This document shows, piece by piece, positions 34,859-45,448 of a stretch of DNA of 64,000 nt. Each line of letters opens with the position of its first letter. Position 1 is the first letter of the stretch. The notes below the pieces were generated by a model. The model saw nothing but the letters and a program-made list of their open reading frames with translations, was not told where the DNA came from and ran no database searches. Source of the DNA: Burkholderia thailandensis E264 (GTDB taxonomy: Bacteria; Pseudomonadota; Gammaproteobacteria; Burkholderiales; Burkholderiaceae); contig NC_007651.1 of the NCBI RefSeq assembly GCF_000012365.1, positions 2,356,001-2,420,000 of the forward strand, in the 5' to 3' direction. A program made the translations under genes and the position numbers.

Positions 34859-35294
34859 GGTGTCTCCGGATGCGGTTCTCGATGGCGAGCGGGCCGCGCG
34901 GGCCGAGGGGGCGCGGGCGGATGCATGCGCGTGCGTGCTGCGCGAGGGCGGGCGACGGCCTTGAAGGGAGCTTACCGGATGGCTGGCCTGTGCGGGATCC
35001 GGCGGCGCGCATGCCGGGAATCGCGCGCCCCGCTTGCGGCGGGCGGCGGCGTGCGGCGCGCCACTGCCCGAACTCGCGGTGAGGGGAAAATAGTTTGCTA
35101 GAATAGCCGATTCTTCCGGCCAAAGCCGTGCTTCAAGCCGCCGACGGCTCGCATGGGCCGCGCGCCGCCAGGCGCGGCCCGCGCTCGATGCGCCCGCATG
35201 GGCGAGACGAAGGTGCGCGACGGCGCGTCCGCCGCAAGGCTGGCACGGCAAGGAAAAACCGATTCGCTCGAATAATTTTAGGACGATTGAAGCC
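34859..35294. other. Divergent upstream region with trigger factor promoter and leader hairpin
   Basis: This 436-bp gap carries a TAGAAT -10-like hexamer at 35099-35104 and a perfect leader hairpin GGGCCGCGC/GCGCGGCCC at 35155-35180. Any transcript from this promoter would have a leader of about 185 nt before tig. No gene is seen. Confidence 0.5.
35155..35180 (+). repeat. Stable hairpin in the tig leader
   Basis: Perfect 9-bp stem with an 8-base loop; no T run follows, so it is not a terminator. It could influence leader stability. Confidence 0.45.
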
Positions 35295-36644
35295 ATGGCT
35301 AACGTTGTTGAAAACCTCGGCAAGCTCGAACGCCGTGTGACGATCTCCCTGCCGAAGGATGTCGTGCAGAAGGAGATCGACGCCCGTATCCAGAAACTCG
35401 CGAAGAACGTGCGCATGCCGGGCTTCCGCCCGGGCAAGGTGCCGCTCAAGATGGTCGCGCAGCAATACGCGGGCCAGGTCGAGGCGGAGGTGCTGAGCGA
35501 CAAGATCGGTCAGGAATTCTTCACGATCAGCCGCTCGGAAAACCTGCGCGTCGCAGGCCAGCCGAGCTTCGCGCCGAAGCAGGATGCGGCGCAGGAGGGC
35601 GCGTACGCGTTCGACGCGACGTTCGAGGTGTACCCGGAAGTGAAGATCGGCGATCTGGCGACGGCTGAGGTCGAGCGCTCGACGACGACGATCGGCGACG
35701 CCGAGATCGACCGCACGCTCGACATCCTGCGCAAGCAGCGCGTGCACTTCCATGCGCGCGGCGAAGGCGGCGAGCACGGCGACGGCGGCGCGGACACGTC
35801 CGCGCAGAACGGCGACCGCGTGACGGTCGATTTCGTCGGCAAGATCGACGGCGTCGCGTTCCAGGGCGGCACGGCGGAAGACTTCGTGTTCGTGCTCGGC
35901 GAAGGGCGGATGCTGCCCGAATTCGAAACGGCGGCGCTCGGCCTGAAGACGGGCGAGGCGCGCGAATTCGACCTGAAGTTCCCGGACGACTATCACGGCA
36001 AGGACGTGGCGGGCAAGACCGCGCAATTCACGGTCACGATGAAGAAGGTCGAGTGGCCGCACTTGCCCGCGATCGACGCCGATTTCGCGAAGTCGCTCGG
36101 CATCGAGGACGGCGATCTGACGAAGATGCGCGAGGAGATCAAGGAAAACCTCGGGCGCGAGGCGAAGCGCCGCACGCAGTCGATCGTGAAGAACCAGGTG
36201 ATGGACGCGCTCCTGAAGATCTCCGAGCTCGACGTGCCGAAGGCGCTCATCGAGCAGGACCAGCAGCGCCTCGTCGAGATGGCCCGTCAGGACCTCGCGC
36301 AGCGCGGCGTGCCGAACGCCAAGGACGCGCCGATCCCGGTCGAGATGTTCGCCGAGCAGGCCGAGCGCCGCGTGAAGCTCGGTCTCGTGCTCGCCGAGCT
36401 GGTGAAGGCGAACGGCCTCGAGGCGAAGCCCGAGCAGATTCGCGCGGAAGTCGACGAATTCGCGAAGAGCTACGAAGACCCGAAGGAAGTGGTCCGCTGG
36501 TATTATTCGAATCAGCAGCGCCTTGCCGAAATGGAAGCGTTCGTCGTTGAGAGCAACGTCGTCGATTTCGTGCTGGGCAAGGCGAAGGTGACGGACAAGG
36601 AAGTAAGCTTCGAAGCACTGGCGAGCGCAACGGCGCAAGCGTAA
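35295..36644 (+). CDS. tig: Trigger factor
   Basis: Trigger factor binds ribosomal protein L23 at the exit tunnel and shields nascent chains. The 449-residue protein has the ribosome-binding signature GFRPGKVP at residues 43-50, a central FKBP-type prolyl isomerase domain (about 165-250, with [20 protein letters not shown]) and a long helical C-terminal chaperone domain. It heads the usual tig-clpP-clpX-lon series. Confidence 0.97.
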   Translation: MANVVENLGKLERRVTISLPKDVVQKEIDARIQKLAKNVRMPGFRPGKVPLKMVAQQYAGQVEAEVLSDKIGQEFFTISRSENLRVAGQPSFAPKQDAAQEGAYAFDATFEVYPEVKIGDLATAEVERSTTTIGDAEIDRTLDILRKQRVHFHARGEGGEHGDGGADTSAQNGDRVTVDFVGKIDGVAFQGGTAEDFVFVLGEGRMLPEFETAALGLKTGEAREFDLKFPDDYHGKDVAGKTAQFTVTMKKVEWPHLPAIDADFAKSLGIEDGDLTKMREEIKENLGREAKRRTQSIVKNQVMDALLKISELDVPKALIEQDQQRLVEMARQDLAQRGVPNAKDAPIPVEMFAEQAERRVKLGLVLAELVKANGLEAKPEQIRAEVDEFAKSYEDPKEVVRWYYSNQQRLAEMEAFVVESNVVDFVLGKAKVTDKEVSFEALASATAQA

Positions 36645-36656
36645 GTGTCGCTCTAG

Positions 36657-36702
36657 CGGCGTGCCGGCTGTCGGAGCGACGACGGCCCGCACGCCGTTTT
36701 TT
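36657..36702 (+). terminator. Terminator between tig and clpP
   Basis: CGGCGTGC pairs with GCACGCCG over a 24-base loop and is followed by six T. It lies a few bases after the tig stop, so clpP may depend on its own promoter or on read-through. Confidence 0.75.
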
Positions 36703-36783
36703 CATCGGCGCGGCGCCGCGCGTGCGGCGTTCTCCGGCTCGTTTCCTGCCGTTCAATACTCATTCTCGGACAAGGCTCATTGA

Positions 36784-37437
36784 ATGATTAATCGCGCTCA
36801 ATTGCTGGACACGTTGGCTTCGCAAGCCCCGCGGGATTTCGAGGCGCAAGCGCTCGGGCTCGTGCCGATCGTCGTCGAGACGAGCGGCCGCGGCGAGCGT
36901 TCGTACGACATCTACTCGCGGCTTCTGAAAGAGCGCATCGTGTTCATGGTCGGCGAGGTCAACGATCAGACGGCGAATCTCGTGGTCGCGCAGTTGCTGT
37001 TCCTCGAAAGCGAGAATCCCGACAAGGACATCAGCCTGTACATCAACAGCCCGGGCGGCTCGGTGTCGGCGGGGATGGCGATTTACGACACGATGCAGTT
37101 CGTGAAGCCGGACGTGTCGACGCTCTGCATGGGCCTTGCGGCCAGCATGGGGGCGTTCCTGCTCGCGTCGGGCGCAAAGGGCAAGCGCTATGCGCTGCCG
37201 AACGCGCGCGTGATGATCCACCAGCCGCTCGGCGGCGCGCGCGGCCAGGCGTCGGATATCGAGATCCAGGCGCGCGAGATCCTCTACCTGAAGGATCGCC
37301 TGAACCACCTGCTCGCCCACCATACCGGTCAGGACGTCGAGCGCATCGCGCGCGACACCGACCGTGATAATTTCATGTCCAGCGAAGATGCGAAGGCGTA
37401 CGGGCTGATCGACCACGTGTCGACGAAGCGTCCGTAA
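36784..37437 (+). CDS. clpP: ATP-dependent Clp protease proteolytic subunit
   Basis: ClpP forms the tetradecameric serine protease chamber that works with ClpX or ClpA. The 217-residue protein has the catalytic triad S121 (GLAASMGAF), H146 ([10 protein letters not shown]) and D195, with spacing equal to the E. coli enzyme. The N-terminal ~14 residues are probably removed by self-processing. clpX follows 160 bp downstream after a strong hairpin. Confidence 0.97.
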
Positions 37438-37445
37438 GCTTTAGT

Positions 37446-37475
37446 GGGGTGCCGCCCCAATAGGGGCGGCGCCCG
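37446..37475 (+). repeat. Strong GC-rich hairpin between clpP and clpX
   Basis: GCCGCCCC pairs with GGGGCGGC around AATA, and the stem extends further with wobble pairs. No T run follows. It may stabilise the clpP mRNA end or attenuate read-through into clpX. Confidence 0.5.
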
Positions 37476-37597
37476 CCGAGCGCCCCGAGCATCTGCGGCA
37501 AAAGAACATCGCCGCCGTCTCCCGAGTATTTACCAGGTCATGGTGCCGGGGACAAACGGCGTATCATGTAACTCACGTGTCCGGAGGCTCTACATTC

Positions 37598-38869
<1,272 letters not shown>

Positions 38870-38891
38870 CCGGCTTTGACGTTTCATGAGC

Positions 38892-38928
38892 AAAAAAGCC
38901 GTTCATGGAATCGTGAACGGCTTTTTTT
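38892..38928 (+). terminator. Rho-independent terminator after clpX
   Basis: GCCGTTCA pairs with TGAACGGC over an 8-base loop. A runs precede it and seven T follow, so it could act in both directions. Confidence 0.92.
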
Positions 38929-39064
38929 CGTTTATCTTGTGGGTAACTCTGACTCGCACCGTACGGTAACTTTTTTACTGAATATTTCCCACGCGCTGAA
39001 GGCTTGCAATCCGCTGTGCCGGCCTTACTTACCGAACAATTGATTCCACTCATGGGGAAATGAA

Positions 39065-41485
39065 ATGTCAGGCACCCAACTTCTCCCGTCGGAACGCACT
39101 ACGCTCCCGCTGCTGCCGCTGCGGGATGTCGTCGTTTTCCCGCACATGGTGATTCCGCTCTTCGTGGGCCGGCCGAAGTCGATCAAGGCCCTCGAAGTGG
39201 CGATGGAAGGCGGCAAGCACATCATGCTCGTCGCGCAGAAGACCGCCGCGAAGGATGAGCCGACCGAAAAGGACATGTACGACGTCGGCTGCATCGCGAA
39301 CATCCTGCAGATGCTGAAGCTGCCCGACGGCACCGTGAAGGTGCTCGTCGAGGGCTTGCAGCGCGCGCAGGCGCTGTCGATCGAGGAGCAGGAGACGCAG
39401 TTCTCGTGCGAGGTGATGCCGCTCGAACCGGACCACGCCGACAGCGCCGAAACCGAGGCGCTGCGCCGCGCGATCGTGTCGCAGTTCGATCAGTACGTGA
39501 AACTGAACAAGAAGATTCCGCCCGAGATCCTGACGTCGCTGTCGGGTATCGACGAGGCGGGCCGCCTTGCCGACACGATCGCCGCGCATCTGCCGCTGAA
39601 GCTCGATCAGAAGCAGCACATCCTCGAGATGTTCCCGGTCATCGAGCGTCTCGAGCACCTGCTCGCGCAGCTCGAGGCCGAGATCGACATTCTGCAGGTC
39701 GAAAAGCGCATCCGCGGGCGCGTGAAGCGCCAGATGGAAAAGAGCCAGCGCGAGTACTACCTGAACGAGCAGGTCAAGGCGATCCAGAAGGAACTGGGCG
39801 AGGGCGAGGAAGGCGCGGATCTCGAGGAGCTCGAGAAGCGCATCAACGCCGCGCGCATGCCGAAGGAAGCGAAGAAGAAGGCCGATGCCGAGCTCAAGAA
39901 GCTGAAGCTGATGTCGCCGATGTCGGCCGAGGCGACCGTCGTACGCAACTACATCGACACGCTGATCGCGCTGCCGTGGCGCAAGAAGAGCAAGGTCAAC
40001 AATGATCTGTCGAACGCCGAGAAGGTGCTCGACGAGGATCACTACGGCCTTGAGAAGGTCAAGGAACGGATCCTCGAGTATCTTGCGGTGCAGCAACGCG
40101 TCGACAAGGTGAAGGCGCCGATCCTCTGCCTCGTCGGGCCTCCGGGCGTCGGCAAGACCTCGCTCGGCCAGTCGATCGCGCGCGCGACGAACCGCAAGTT
40201 CGTCCGGATGGCGCTGGGCGGCGTGCGTGACGAGGCCGAGATCCGCGGTCACCGCCGAACCTACATCGGTTCGATGCCGGGCAAGATCCTGCAGAGCCTG
40301 TCGAAGGTCGGTGTGCGCAATCCGCTCTTCCTGCTCGACGAAGTCGACAAGATGGGGATGGATTTCCGCGGCGATCCGTCGTCGGCGCTGCTCGAAGTGC
40401 TCGATCCGGAGCAGAACCACACGTTCGCCGACCACTACGTCGAGGTCGATTTCGACCTGTCGGACGTGATGTTCGTCGCGACGTCGAACTCGCTGAACAT
40501 TCCGCCGCCGCTGCTCGACCGGATGGAAGTGATCCGCCTGTCGGGTTATACCGAGGACGAGAAGGTCAGTATCGCGCAGCGCTACCTGCTGCCGAAGCAG
40601 AAGAAGAACAACGGCCTGAAGGAAGGCGAGATCGAGGTTGCCGAGCAGGCGATCCGCGACATCATCCGCTACTACACGCGCGAAGCCGGTGTGCGTTCGC
40701 TCGAGCGCGAGGTGTCGAAGATCTGCCGCAAGGTCGTGAAGATGCTGCTGCTGAAGAAGGCATCGGGCGCGATCAAGGTCGACGGCGAGAACCTCGACAC
40801 GTTCCTCGGCGTGCGCAAGTACGACTTCGGTCTTGCCGCGAAGGAGAACCAGGTCGGTCAGGTCACGGGTCTCGCATGGACCGAAGTGGGCGGCGATCTG
40901 CTGACGATCGAGGCGGCCGTGATGCCCGGCAAGGGCAACGTGATCCGCACGGGCTCGCTTGGCGACGTGATGAAGGAATCGGTCGAGGCCGCGCGCTCGG
41001 TCGTGCGCTCGCGCTCGCGCCGGCTCGGCATCAAGGATGAGGCGTTCGAGAAGCAGGACATCCACATCCACGTGCCGGAAGGCGCGACGCCGAAGGACGG
41101 TCCGTCCGCCGGCATCGCGATGACGACGGCGCTCGTGTCGGTGCTCACGGGCATTCCGGTGCGCGCCGACGTCGCGATGACGGGCGAGATCACGCTGCGC
41201 GGCGAAGTGCTGCCGATCGGCGGGCTGAAGGAGAAGCTGCTCGCCGCGCACCGCGGCGGCATCAAGCTCGTGCTGATTCCGGAAGAGAACGTGAAGGATC
41301 TCGCTGACATTCCGGACAACGTGAAGAACGCGATCGAAATCGTGCCGGTCCGCTGGATCGACAAGGTGCTCGAACTCGCGCTCGAACGTCTGCCGAATGC
41401 GCTGCCCGAGGAAGAGGCGAAGGCGGCGGCGCCTGTCGCGGAACCCGCGAAGGATGCCGGCTCGACGGAAGTCGTCAAGCACTGA
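39065..41485 (+). CDS. lon: Lon protease
   Basis: Lon is the homo-oligomeric AAA+ serine protease that degrades misfolded and regulatory proteins. The 806-residue protein has an N-terminal substrate-binding domain ([12 protein letters not shown]), a coiled-coil linker, Walker [13 protein letters not shown], and a C-terminal protease domain with the catalytic Ser in [10 protein letters not shown] and the Lys in [14 protein letters not shown]. It has its own terminator and a separate upstream region, so it is probably transcribed independently of clpX. Confidence 0.98.
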   Translation: MSGTQLLPSERTTLPLLPLRDVVVFPHMVIPLFVGRPKSIKALEVAMEGGKHIMLVAQKTAAKDEPTEKDMYDVGCIANILQMLKLPDGTVKVLVEGLQRAQALSIEEQETQFSCEVMPLEPDHADSAETEALRRAIVSQFDQYVKLNKKIPPEILTSLSGIDEAGRLADTIAAHLPLKLDQKQHILEMFPVIERLEHLLAQLEAEIDILQVEKRIRGRVKRQMEKSQREYYLNEQVKAIQKELGEGEEGADLEELEKRINAARMPKEAKKKADAELKKLKLMSPMSAEATVVRNYIDTLIALPWRKKSKVNNDLSNAEKVLDEDHYGLEKVKERILEYLAVQQRVDKVKAPILCLVGPPGVGKTSLGQSIARATNRKFVRMALGGVRDEAEIRGHRRTYIGSMPGKILQSLSKVGVRNPLFLLDEVDKMGMDFRGDPSSALLEVLDPEQNHTFADHYVEVDFDLSDVMFVATSNSLNIPPPLLDRMEVIRLSGYTEDEKVSIAQRYLLPKQKKNNGLKEGEIEVAEQAIRDIIRYYTREAGVRSLEREVSKICRKVVKMLLLKKASGAIKVDGENLDTFLGVRKYDFGLAAKENQVGQVTGLAWTEVGGDLLTIEAAVMPGKGNVIRTGSLGDVMKESVEAARSVVRSRSRRLGIKDEAFEKQDIHIHVPEGATPKDGPSAGIAMTTALVSVLTGIPVRADVAMTGEITLRGEVLPIGGLKEKLLAAHRGGIKLVLIPEENVKDLADIPDNVKNAIEIVPVRWIDKVLELALERLPNALPEEEAKAAAPVAEPAKDAGSTEVVKH

Positions 41486-41866
41486 GCGCACGCGCAAGCG
41501 CTTGCGTGTCCTCGCGAACAAGCCCACGGCCGAGAGGCCGTGGGCTTTGTTTTTGCACGGGGCGACGGGTTGGCGGCGGTGTTGTGCGGGTTCGGCTGCG
41601 CGCGGCGGCAAGTGCGGCTGCTCGATGCTTTGGGGCGAGCTTTCCTCGCGCGGCGCGCAGGCGGCGTGTTACTTGGCGTGAGTCGAGCAGCGGGCTGGCC
41701 GGCAAGTGGTGGCCGCATTTCGCGTGCCGGCGATGCGCTCGAATCCGACGCGGGACACGCGTCAGAATTTAGCGCTGGTATAACGTGGAAGATTGCAGTA
41801 CACTTGCGCGCTCGCTGCGTGACGGGGATGGGGGATGCCCGATCACGAACGGCGTGGATCCGGAGC
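41486..41866. other. Gap between lon and tRNA-Val; hupB not present
   Basis: Apart from the lon terminator this 381-bp stretch has no convincing gene. In enterobacterial order, hupB would follow lon here, but no HU-like frame was found. AT-rich TATAAC (41779-41784) and TACACT (41799-41804) hexamers may be tRNA-Val promoter elements. Confidence 0.55.
41521..41554 (+). terminator. Rho-independent terminator after lon
   Basis: A perfect 11-bp stem, AGCCCACGGCC/GGCCGTGGGCT, with GAGA loop is followed by a T-rich tract. Confidence 0.93.
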
Positions 41867-41942
41867 GGGTGCTTAGCTCAGTTGGTAGAGCGGCGCCCTT
41901 ACAAGGCGTAGGTCGGGAGTTCGAGCCTCTCAGCACCCACCA
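41867..41942 (+). tRNA. tRNA-Val (anticodon UAC)
   Basis: The 76-nt gene has acceptor stem GGGTGCT/AGCACCC, anticodon loop containing TAC, T arm with TTCGAGC, and encoded CCA. It forms the left boundary of the insert ending at tRNA-Asp. Confidence 0.97.
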
Positions 41943-42228
41943 TTTCCGTTTCGCGATTCGCGTTCAACGCAGCTCGAGGAAGATTGCAGCAGTGAATGAA
42001 ACCCGCATGGCGATTGCTTTGCGGGTTTTTTGTTTTTCGTCGTCGGTTGCGTGAGCCGATGCATTGCTCGGGCGGCCACCGTGCCGTTGCGCGCGGCGCA
42101 GCGTCGTGTCGCGATTTGCGAGCGTCTTTCGGACGGCAGCCGTTCGAGCGCATCGTCGGCGACGCCCGGCCGGGCTGCATCCGGCCGCGATGCGCGGCAC
42201 ACGCGCGTGTCGTGCGGCAATGCTGCCG

Positions 42229-42558
42229 CTATACGGACTGTCGCGCCCGGTCGCGGCGCTTGCCCACCGCATCGTCGAGCATGCGTTCGGCATTGCTGAA
42301 CGCGTCGCGCAGCGCGACGTACACGTCTTCGTCGGACTCGCGGTTGGACACGATCTCGTGGCCCGGAATCGTCACGTCGATGTGCACGCCGAACGGCTTG
42401 CCCTGGTGCTTGTGCTTGTCGTCCAGGATCACGCTGACCCGGCAGCGGATGATGTCCGCGCAATAGCGTTCGAGCTTCGCGGCGTGGCGGGCAACCGCAT
42501 CTTCGAGCGCGGCGGAGCGGGGCATTCCTTGAATCGAGACTTCGAGCGGTAATTTCAT
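42229..42558 (-). CDS. Ribosome hibernation factor-like protein (HPF/RaiA family)
   Basis: This 109-residue protein resembles ribosome-associated S30AE proteins: it opens with KLPLEVSIQGMPRSAALED, has CRVSVILDDKHKHQGKPFGV in the central sheet and SDEDVYVALRDAFSNAERML in the last helix. HPF/RaiA proteins bind the 30S decoding region and silence or dimerise ribosomes in stationary phase or low energy. ATG 42558 is chosen for its family-like start; 42594 is possible. An ANR/FNR-type site lies upstream at 42692. Confidence 0.78.
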   Translation of the reverse strand: MKLPLEVSIQGMPRSAALEDAVARHAAKLERYCADIIRCRVSVILDDKHKHQGKPFGVHIDVTIPGHEIVSNRESDEDVYVALRDAFSNAERMLDDAVGKRRDRARQSV

Positions 42559-42691
42559 CGTTGCAATCGGTGAGAGACGTGGTTGGTCGTACATGTGCGT
42601 CGGTGGCCGCGAGCGGCGCGCCGCGAATCGGCGGGGCTGAACTCGTGCGGGCGGTGACGCCCTCATTGTTCGTCGCGGCGCGAATCGCGGC

Positions 42692-42705
42692 TTGACGTCG
42701 ATCAA
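42692..42705. promoter_or_regulatory. ANR/FNR-like box (TTGAC-N4-ATCAA)
   Basis: TTGACGTCGATCAA matches exactly the reverse complement of the Pseudomonas ANR consensus TTGAT-N4-GTCAA. It lies 134 bp upstream of the hibernation-factor start. Confidence 0.6.
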
Positions 42706-42886
42706 CGTCGGGCGATTGCGCGGGCGGATGCACGGCACGCTTGCCCGTGGGCCCGGTGCGATGGGGAGGGGCGCCACGCCGGCAACCTGCGGCGGCGCAA
42801 TCGGCATGGGCGCGGCGTGCGCCGTGTCCCACCGCGCACCGCGTATCGCGGTGCGTTGCGCACGCATGGGCGCGCGGCATGGCTTC

Positions 42887-42900
42887 GTTGACTCAGGTCA
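42887..42900. promoter_or_regulatory. ANR/FNR-like box (TTGAC-N4-GTCAA)
   Basis: TTGACTCAGGTCAA is a perfect palindrome in its arms. Its centre is about 31 bp upstream of a TAGGCT -10-like hexamer (42922-42927), the spacing of class II activation, and 80 bp upstream of the BCAM0308-like start. Confidence 0.6.
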
Positions 42901-42973
42901 ACGTGGGCGCGAGCCGCCGCCCTAGGCTGGAGCTGTCGTTGCACTCGTTCGGCATCATGCAAGGAGCGTCTCC

Positions 42974-43468
42974 ATGAACCATCGCACGCGGCCTTTCAAG
43001 GCAGGCAGTCACGAAGAGGTCTATCCCGGTCTCGCGCAAGATCCCTACGAGATGCGTCGCAAACTGCACGAGCCGACGGTGTGCCCCACCTGCGGCGCGG
43101 TCTTCAGCGCTGGTCGCTGGCAATGGCTCGCGCGTCCCGACGGCGCGCACGAGCATCAATGCGGCGCCTGTCGACGCAGCGCGGAGAACATGCCGGCCGG
43201 CTATCTCCATATCGACGGGCCGTTTGCGAGCGAGCATTGGTCCGAACTGCTCCAGCTGCTTCGTAGTCGCGAGGAACAGGCGCGCGCCGAGCATCCGATG
43301 CAGCGAATCATGTCGATCGACACGGGCGGCGGCGCGACGGTCGTGACCACGACCGATATCCATCTGGCGCGCAATCTCGGTTCGGCGCTGAAGTCCGCGT
43401 ATCAAGGCTCGCTCGATCTGAAATACAGCCCGGACGAGCATCTCGTGCGGGCGTACTGGCGTCGATAG
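42974..43468 (+). CDS. BCAM0308-like zinc-ribbon protein
   Basis: This 164-residue protein resembles the Burkholderia BCAM0308 family. It has two Cys pairs, CPTCGAVF and QCGACRRSAENMPAG, forming a probable zinc ribbon, followed by YLHIDGPF and a C-terminal region with VVTTTDIHLARNLGSAL. The founding gene lies in a low-oxygen-activated locus of B. cenocepacia; molecular function is unknown. The ATG follows GGAG, and an ANR/FNR-like box sits 74 bp upstream, consistent with oxygen control. Confidence 0.75.
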   Translation: MNHRTRPFKAGSHEEVYPGLAQDPYEMRRKLHEPTVCPTCGAVFSAGRWQWLARPDGAHEHQCGACRRSAENMPAGYLHIDGPFASEHWSELLQLLRSREEQARAEHPMQRIMSIDTGGGATVVTTTDIHLARNLGSALKSAYQGSLDLKYSPDEHLVRAYWRR

Positions 43469-43702
43469 CGATTCGCGGGCTCGCGGGCTGCGGCGAAGCG
43501 TTGCCGGGTGTCGGCCGCATGTGCGGCGCGGAGCCGCATCGGCGCTCCGTGTGCGCCGATGTCATGCGGCGTCGCCGCTCACGTCCGCTCGGATGCTGCG
43601 GTCGCCCGGGCATCGCGTGCGCGCCGCGCAGGGGCTAGCGCGAGCCGCGCGTTCGAACCGGTTCTATTTGTTCGCTGTCGGATGCTCGGATGCGGAGGCG
43701 AC

Positions 43703-43912
43703 ATGCCATGGACTGTCGATCGCTATCCGGCGTCGATGCGCAACTTGACGCCCTGGGTGCGCGATAAGGCAATCGAGATCGCCAATGCGCTGCTGAGGGA
43801 GGGAATGTCGGAAGGCGGGGCGATACGCATCGCGATCGCGCAGGCGAAGCGCTGGGCCGCGGCCAGACGCGGCATCGTCGCGGGCGCGGCCGACGGCGAG
43901 CGGGAGCCGTGA
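43703..43912 (+). CDS. Small YdaT/DUF2188-like protein
   Basis: This 69-residue protein begins MPWTVDRYPASMRNL and has an amphipathic helix, KAIEIANALLREGMSEGGAIRIAI, closely resembling small YdaT-like stress proteins of unknown function. ATG 43703 follows GGAGGC. A longer frame from 43508 is Arg/Ala-rich and was rejected. It may be read with the BCAM0308-like gene, 234 bp upstream. Confidence 0.72.
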   Translation: MPWTVDRYPASMRNLTPWVRDKAIEIANALLREGMSEGGAIRIAIAQAKRWAAARRGIVAGAADGEREP

Positions 43913-44369
43913 GCCAGGCGAGGATCGAGGTCGGCGCGCCGGTCGTCGAGACGTTGCAGGCAGGCGCGGCGGCCGAGTGTGTCGGCGCGTGGGCTGGCTG
44001 ACGTTGGCGACTCCCGGGGCGGCGGTGGCTGCGGCGTGGAGCATCGCGTCGGTGGCGGCTTCTTTCTCGGCTGCGAGATTGCTGCGCTCCGGCGCGCGCG
44101 CTCGGCGATTCGTCGTTCGTGACTGCCGCGCGCCGCACGATGGTCCGACTCCGGAGGCGCTTCCGGGCGAGTTTCCGACGCACCGCGCCGCGTTGACATG
44201 CGTCAATCGCCGGCCCGTCCGCACGCCGACAATCGATTCGTGGCGAACGCATCGTCGCGATACCGGCAGTGCCGCGCAACGGGTTTGCCGGGCGCGCGCC
44301 GGCGTCGGCGAGCGGTGCGCGATGCGGACATGCTGCGGCCCGCTTCGACAGGTCGCATGGAGACCGACG
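43913..44369. other. Intergenic region with a third ANR/FNR-like box
   Basis: No coding sequence is convincing here. The TTGAC-N4-GTCAA site at 44193 is the only notable element and could drive the carboxymuconolactone decarboxylase-like gene. Confidence 0.5.
44193..44206. promoter_or_regulatory. ANR/FNR-like box (TTGAC-N4-GTCAA)
   Basis: TTGACATGCGTCAA repeats the pattern seen at 42692 and 42887. It lies 163 bp upstream of the next gene start. Confidence 0.5.
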
Positions 44370-44783
44370 ATGAGCAAGACCTATCCCGAGCAATATCACG
44401 AGTTTCAACTGACGCTGGGCAAGCTGGCCAACAGCCCGCTCGGGCCGACACTCGACGGATTCTCCCGGATGCATCAGCCGGCGCTCGCGGCCGGCGCGAT
44501 CGACGAACGCGGCAAGCGGCTGATCGCGATCGCGATCGCGGTCGCGACGCAATGCGACGACTGCATCGGCTACTACGTGCACGAAGCACTGCGCGCGGGC
44601 GCGTCCGATCACGAGGTTCTCGATGCCGCGGGCGTTGCGGTGATGATGGGCGGCGGGCCGGCTGTCGTGTACGCGTGCCATGTCTATGAGGCGCTCGAGC
44701 AGTTTTCGGCGGCTGCAGCGGAGCCGCCCGTGCCGCCCGATGCGGTGCTGGCCGGCACGGCAACCGTCGACGATCCCGATTGA
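44370..44783 (+). CDS. Carboxymuconolactone decarboxylase-family (AhpD-like) protein
   Basis: This 137-residue protein contains the AhpD-like active-site segment TQCDDCIGYYVHEALRAGA, with a CxxC and nearby His, and a GGGPAVVYACHVYEAL C-terminal helix. It belongs to the CMD/AhpD superfamily. The CxxC suggests a peroxidase or thiol-redox role rather than decarboxylation. It is unrelated in position to the true ahpD at 13105 and lies in the tRNA-bounded stress module. Confidence 0.82.
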   Translation: MSKTYPEQYHEFQLTLGKLANSPLGPTLDGFSRMHQPALAAGAIDERGKRLIAIAIAVATQCDDCIGYYVHEALRAGASDHEVLDAAGVAVMMGGGPAVVYACHVYEALEQFSAAAAEPPVPPDAVLAGTATVDDPD

Positions 44784-45004
44784 GCCGAGCGGTTTGTCGT
44801 GCGCGTGTCTTCGTGATCGGCGGGGTGCCGGCGCGCGGCGGGCGAAGATGTCGCGCGAATGCCGAAGCGGCGGCGTTGCCGGGAGTCGGCGGGGCGGCCG
44901 CCGCGGTGGCGATACGGTTCGCTTTTCGTCGTGATCCGCGCGCCGAGTAGAACGGCCGGCATGAGCGGCGACGGGCAGCGCCAAGGCACCACGCGGCGCC
45001 CAGC

Positions 45005-45048
45005 GGCACGAAGCAGCACGAAGCAGCACGAAGCAGCACGAAGCAGCG
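45005..45048. repeat. 10-bp tandem repeat, about four copies
   Basis: The unit GCACGAAGCA repeats about four times, with the first and last copies slightly altered. It is a candidate variable-number locus. Confidence 0.85.
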
Positions 45049-45154
45049 GCCAACCGGGCCGAATTCCCGAGCGGGAGAGCTTGAAGTTTGTCGGTTGCCG
45101 CCCGTATTCAAGTCGACGTTGCGCGTGGGCGACGACTTCGGATACCATAGCGGA

Positions 45155-45210
45155 TTGCCGCGTTGCCGCATTGCCGCATTGCCGCATTGCCGCGTTGCCG
45201 CGTTGTCGCG
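45155..45210. repeat. 8-bp tandem repeat, seven copies
   Basis: Seven units of TTGCCGCG or TTGCCGCA, the last as TTGTCGCG. Probably hypervariable among strains. Confidence 0.9.
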
Positions 45211-45285
45211 GTAGCTGCTGGGCCAGCCGGGCGTGCCGTCGATCTGCGCCGTAAGGCGGTGCGTCCAGCACGCCAGCAAGACCAA

Positions 45286-45362
45286 GGAGCGGTAGTTCAG
45301 TCGGTTAGAATACCGGCCTGTCACGCCGGGGGTCGCGGGTTCGAGTCCCGTCCGCTCCGCCA
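45286..45362 (+). tRNA. tRNA-Asp (anticodon GUC)
   Basis: The 77-nt gene has acceptor GGAGCGG/CCGCTCC, anticodon loop with GTC, T arm CGGG-TTCGAGT-CCCG and encoded CCA. A terminator follows at 45372-45397. Confidence 0.97.
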
Positions 45363-45371
45363 TCATCCCGA

Positions 45372-45397
45372 AAGGCGAACTCCGGTTCGCCTTTTTT
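45372..45397 (+). terminator. Terminator after tRNA-Asp
   Basis: AAGGCGAAC and GTTCGCCTT pair around TCCG and are followed by a T run; ppiD begins about 50 bp later. Confidence 0.88.
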
Positions 45398-45448
45398 CTT
45401 GCCCGCTGTTGTAATATCGGGCGTTTTGTCCAGCTCACGCCGTCACGC

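Larger units (their letters stand above)
42559..42973. other. Divergent regulatory region with two ANR/FNR-like boxes
   Basis: This 415-bp gap separates the hibernation-factor and BCAM0308-like genes and contains palindromic TTGAC-N4-RTCAA sites at 42692 and 42887, one suited to each divergent gene. No coding sequence is seen. Confidence 0.6.
44784..45285. other. Intergenic region with two short tandem repeat arrays
   Basis: This ~500-bp gap contains a 10-bp array (about 45005-45048) and an 8-bp array (45155-45210) before tRNA-Asp. No gene is supported. Confidence 0.6.
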
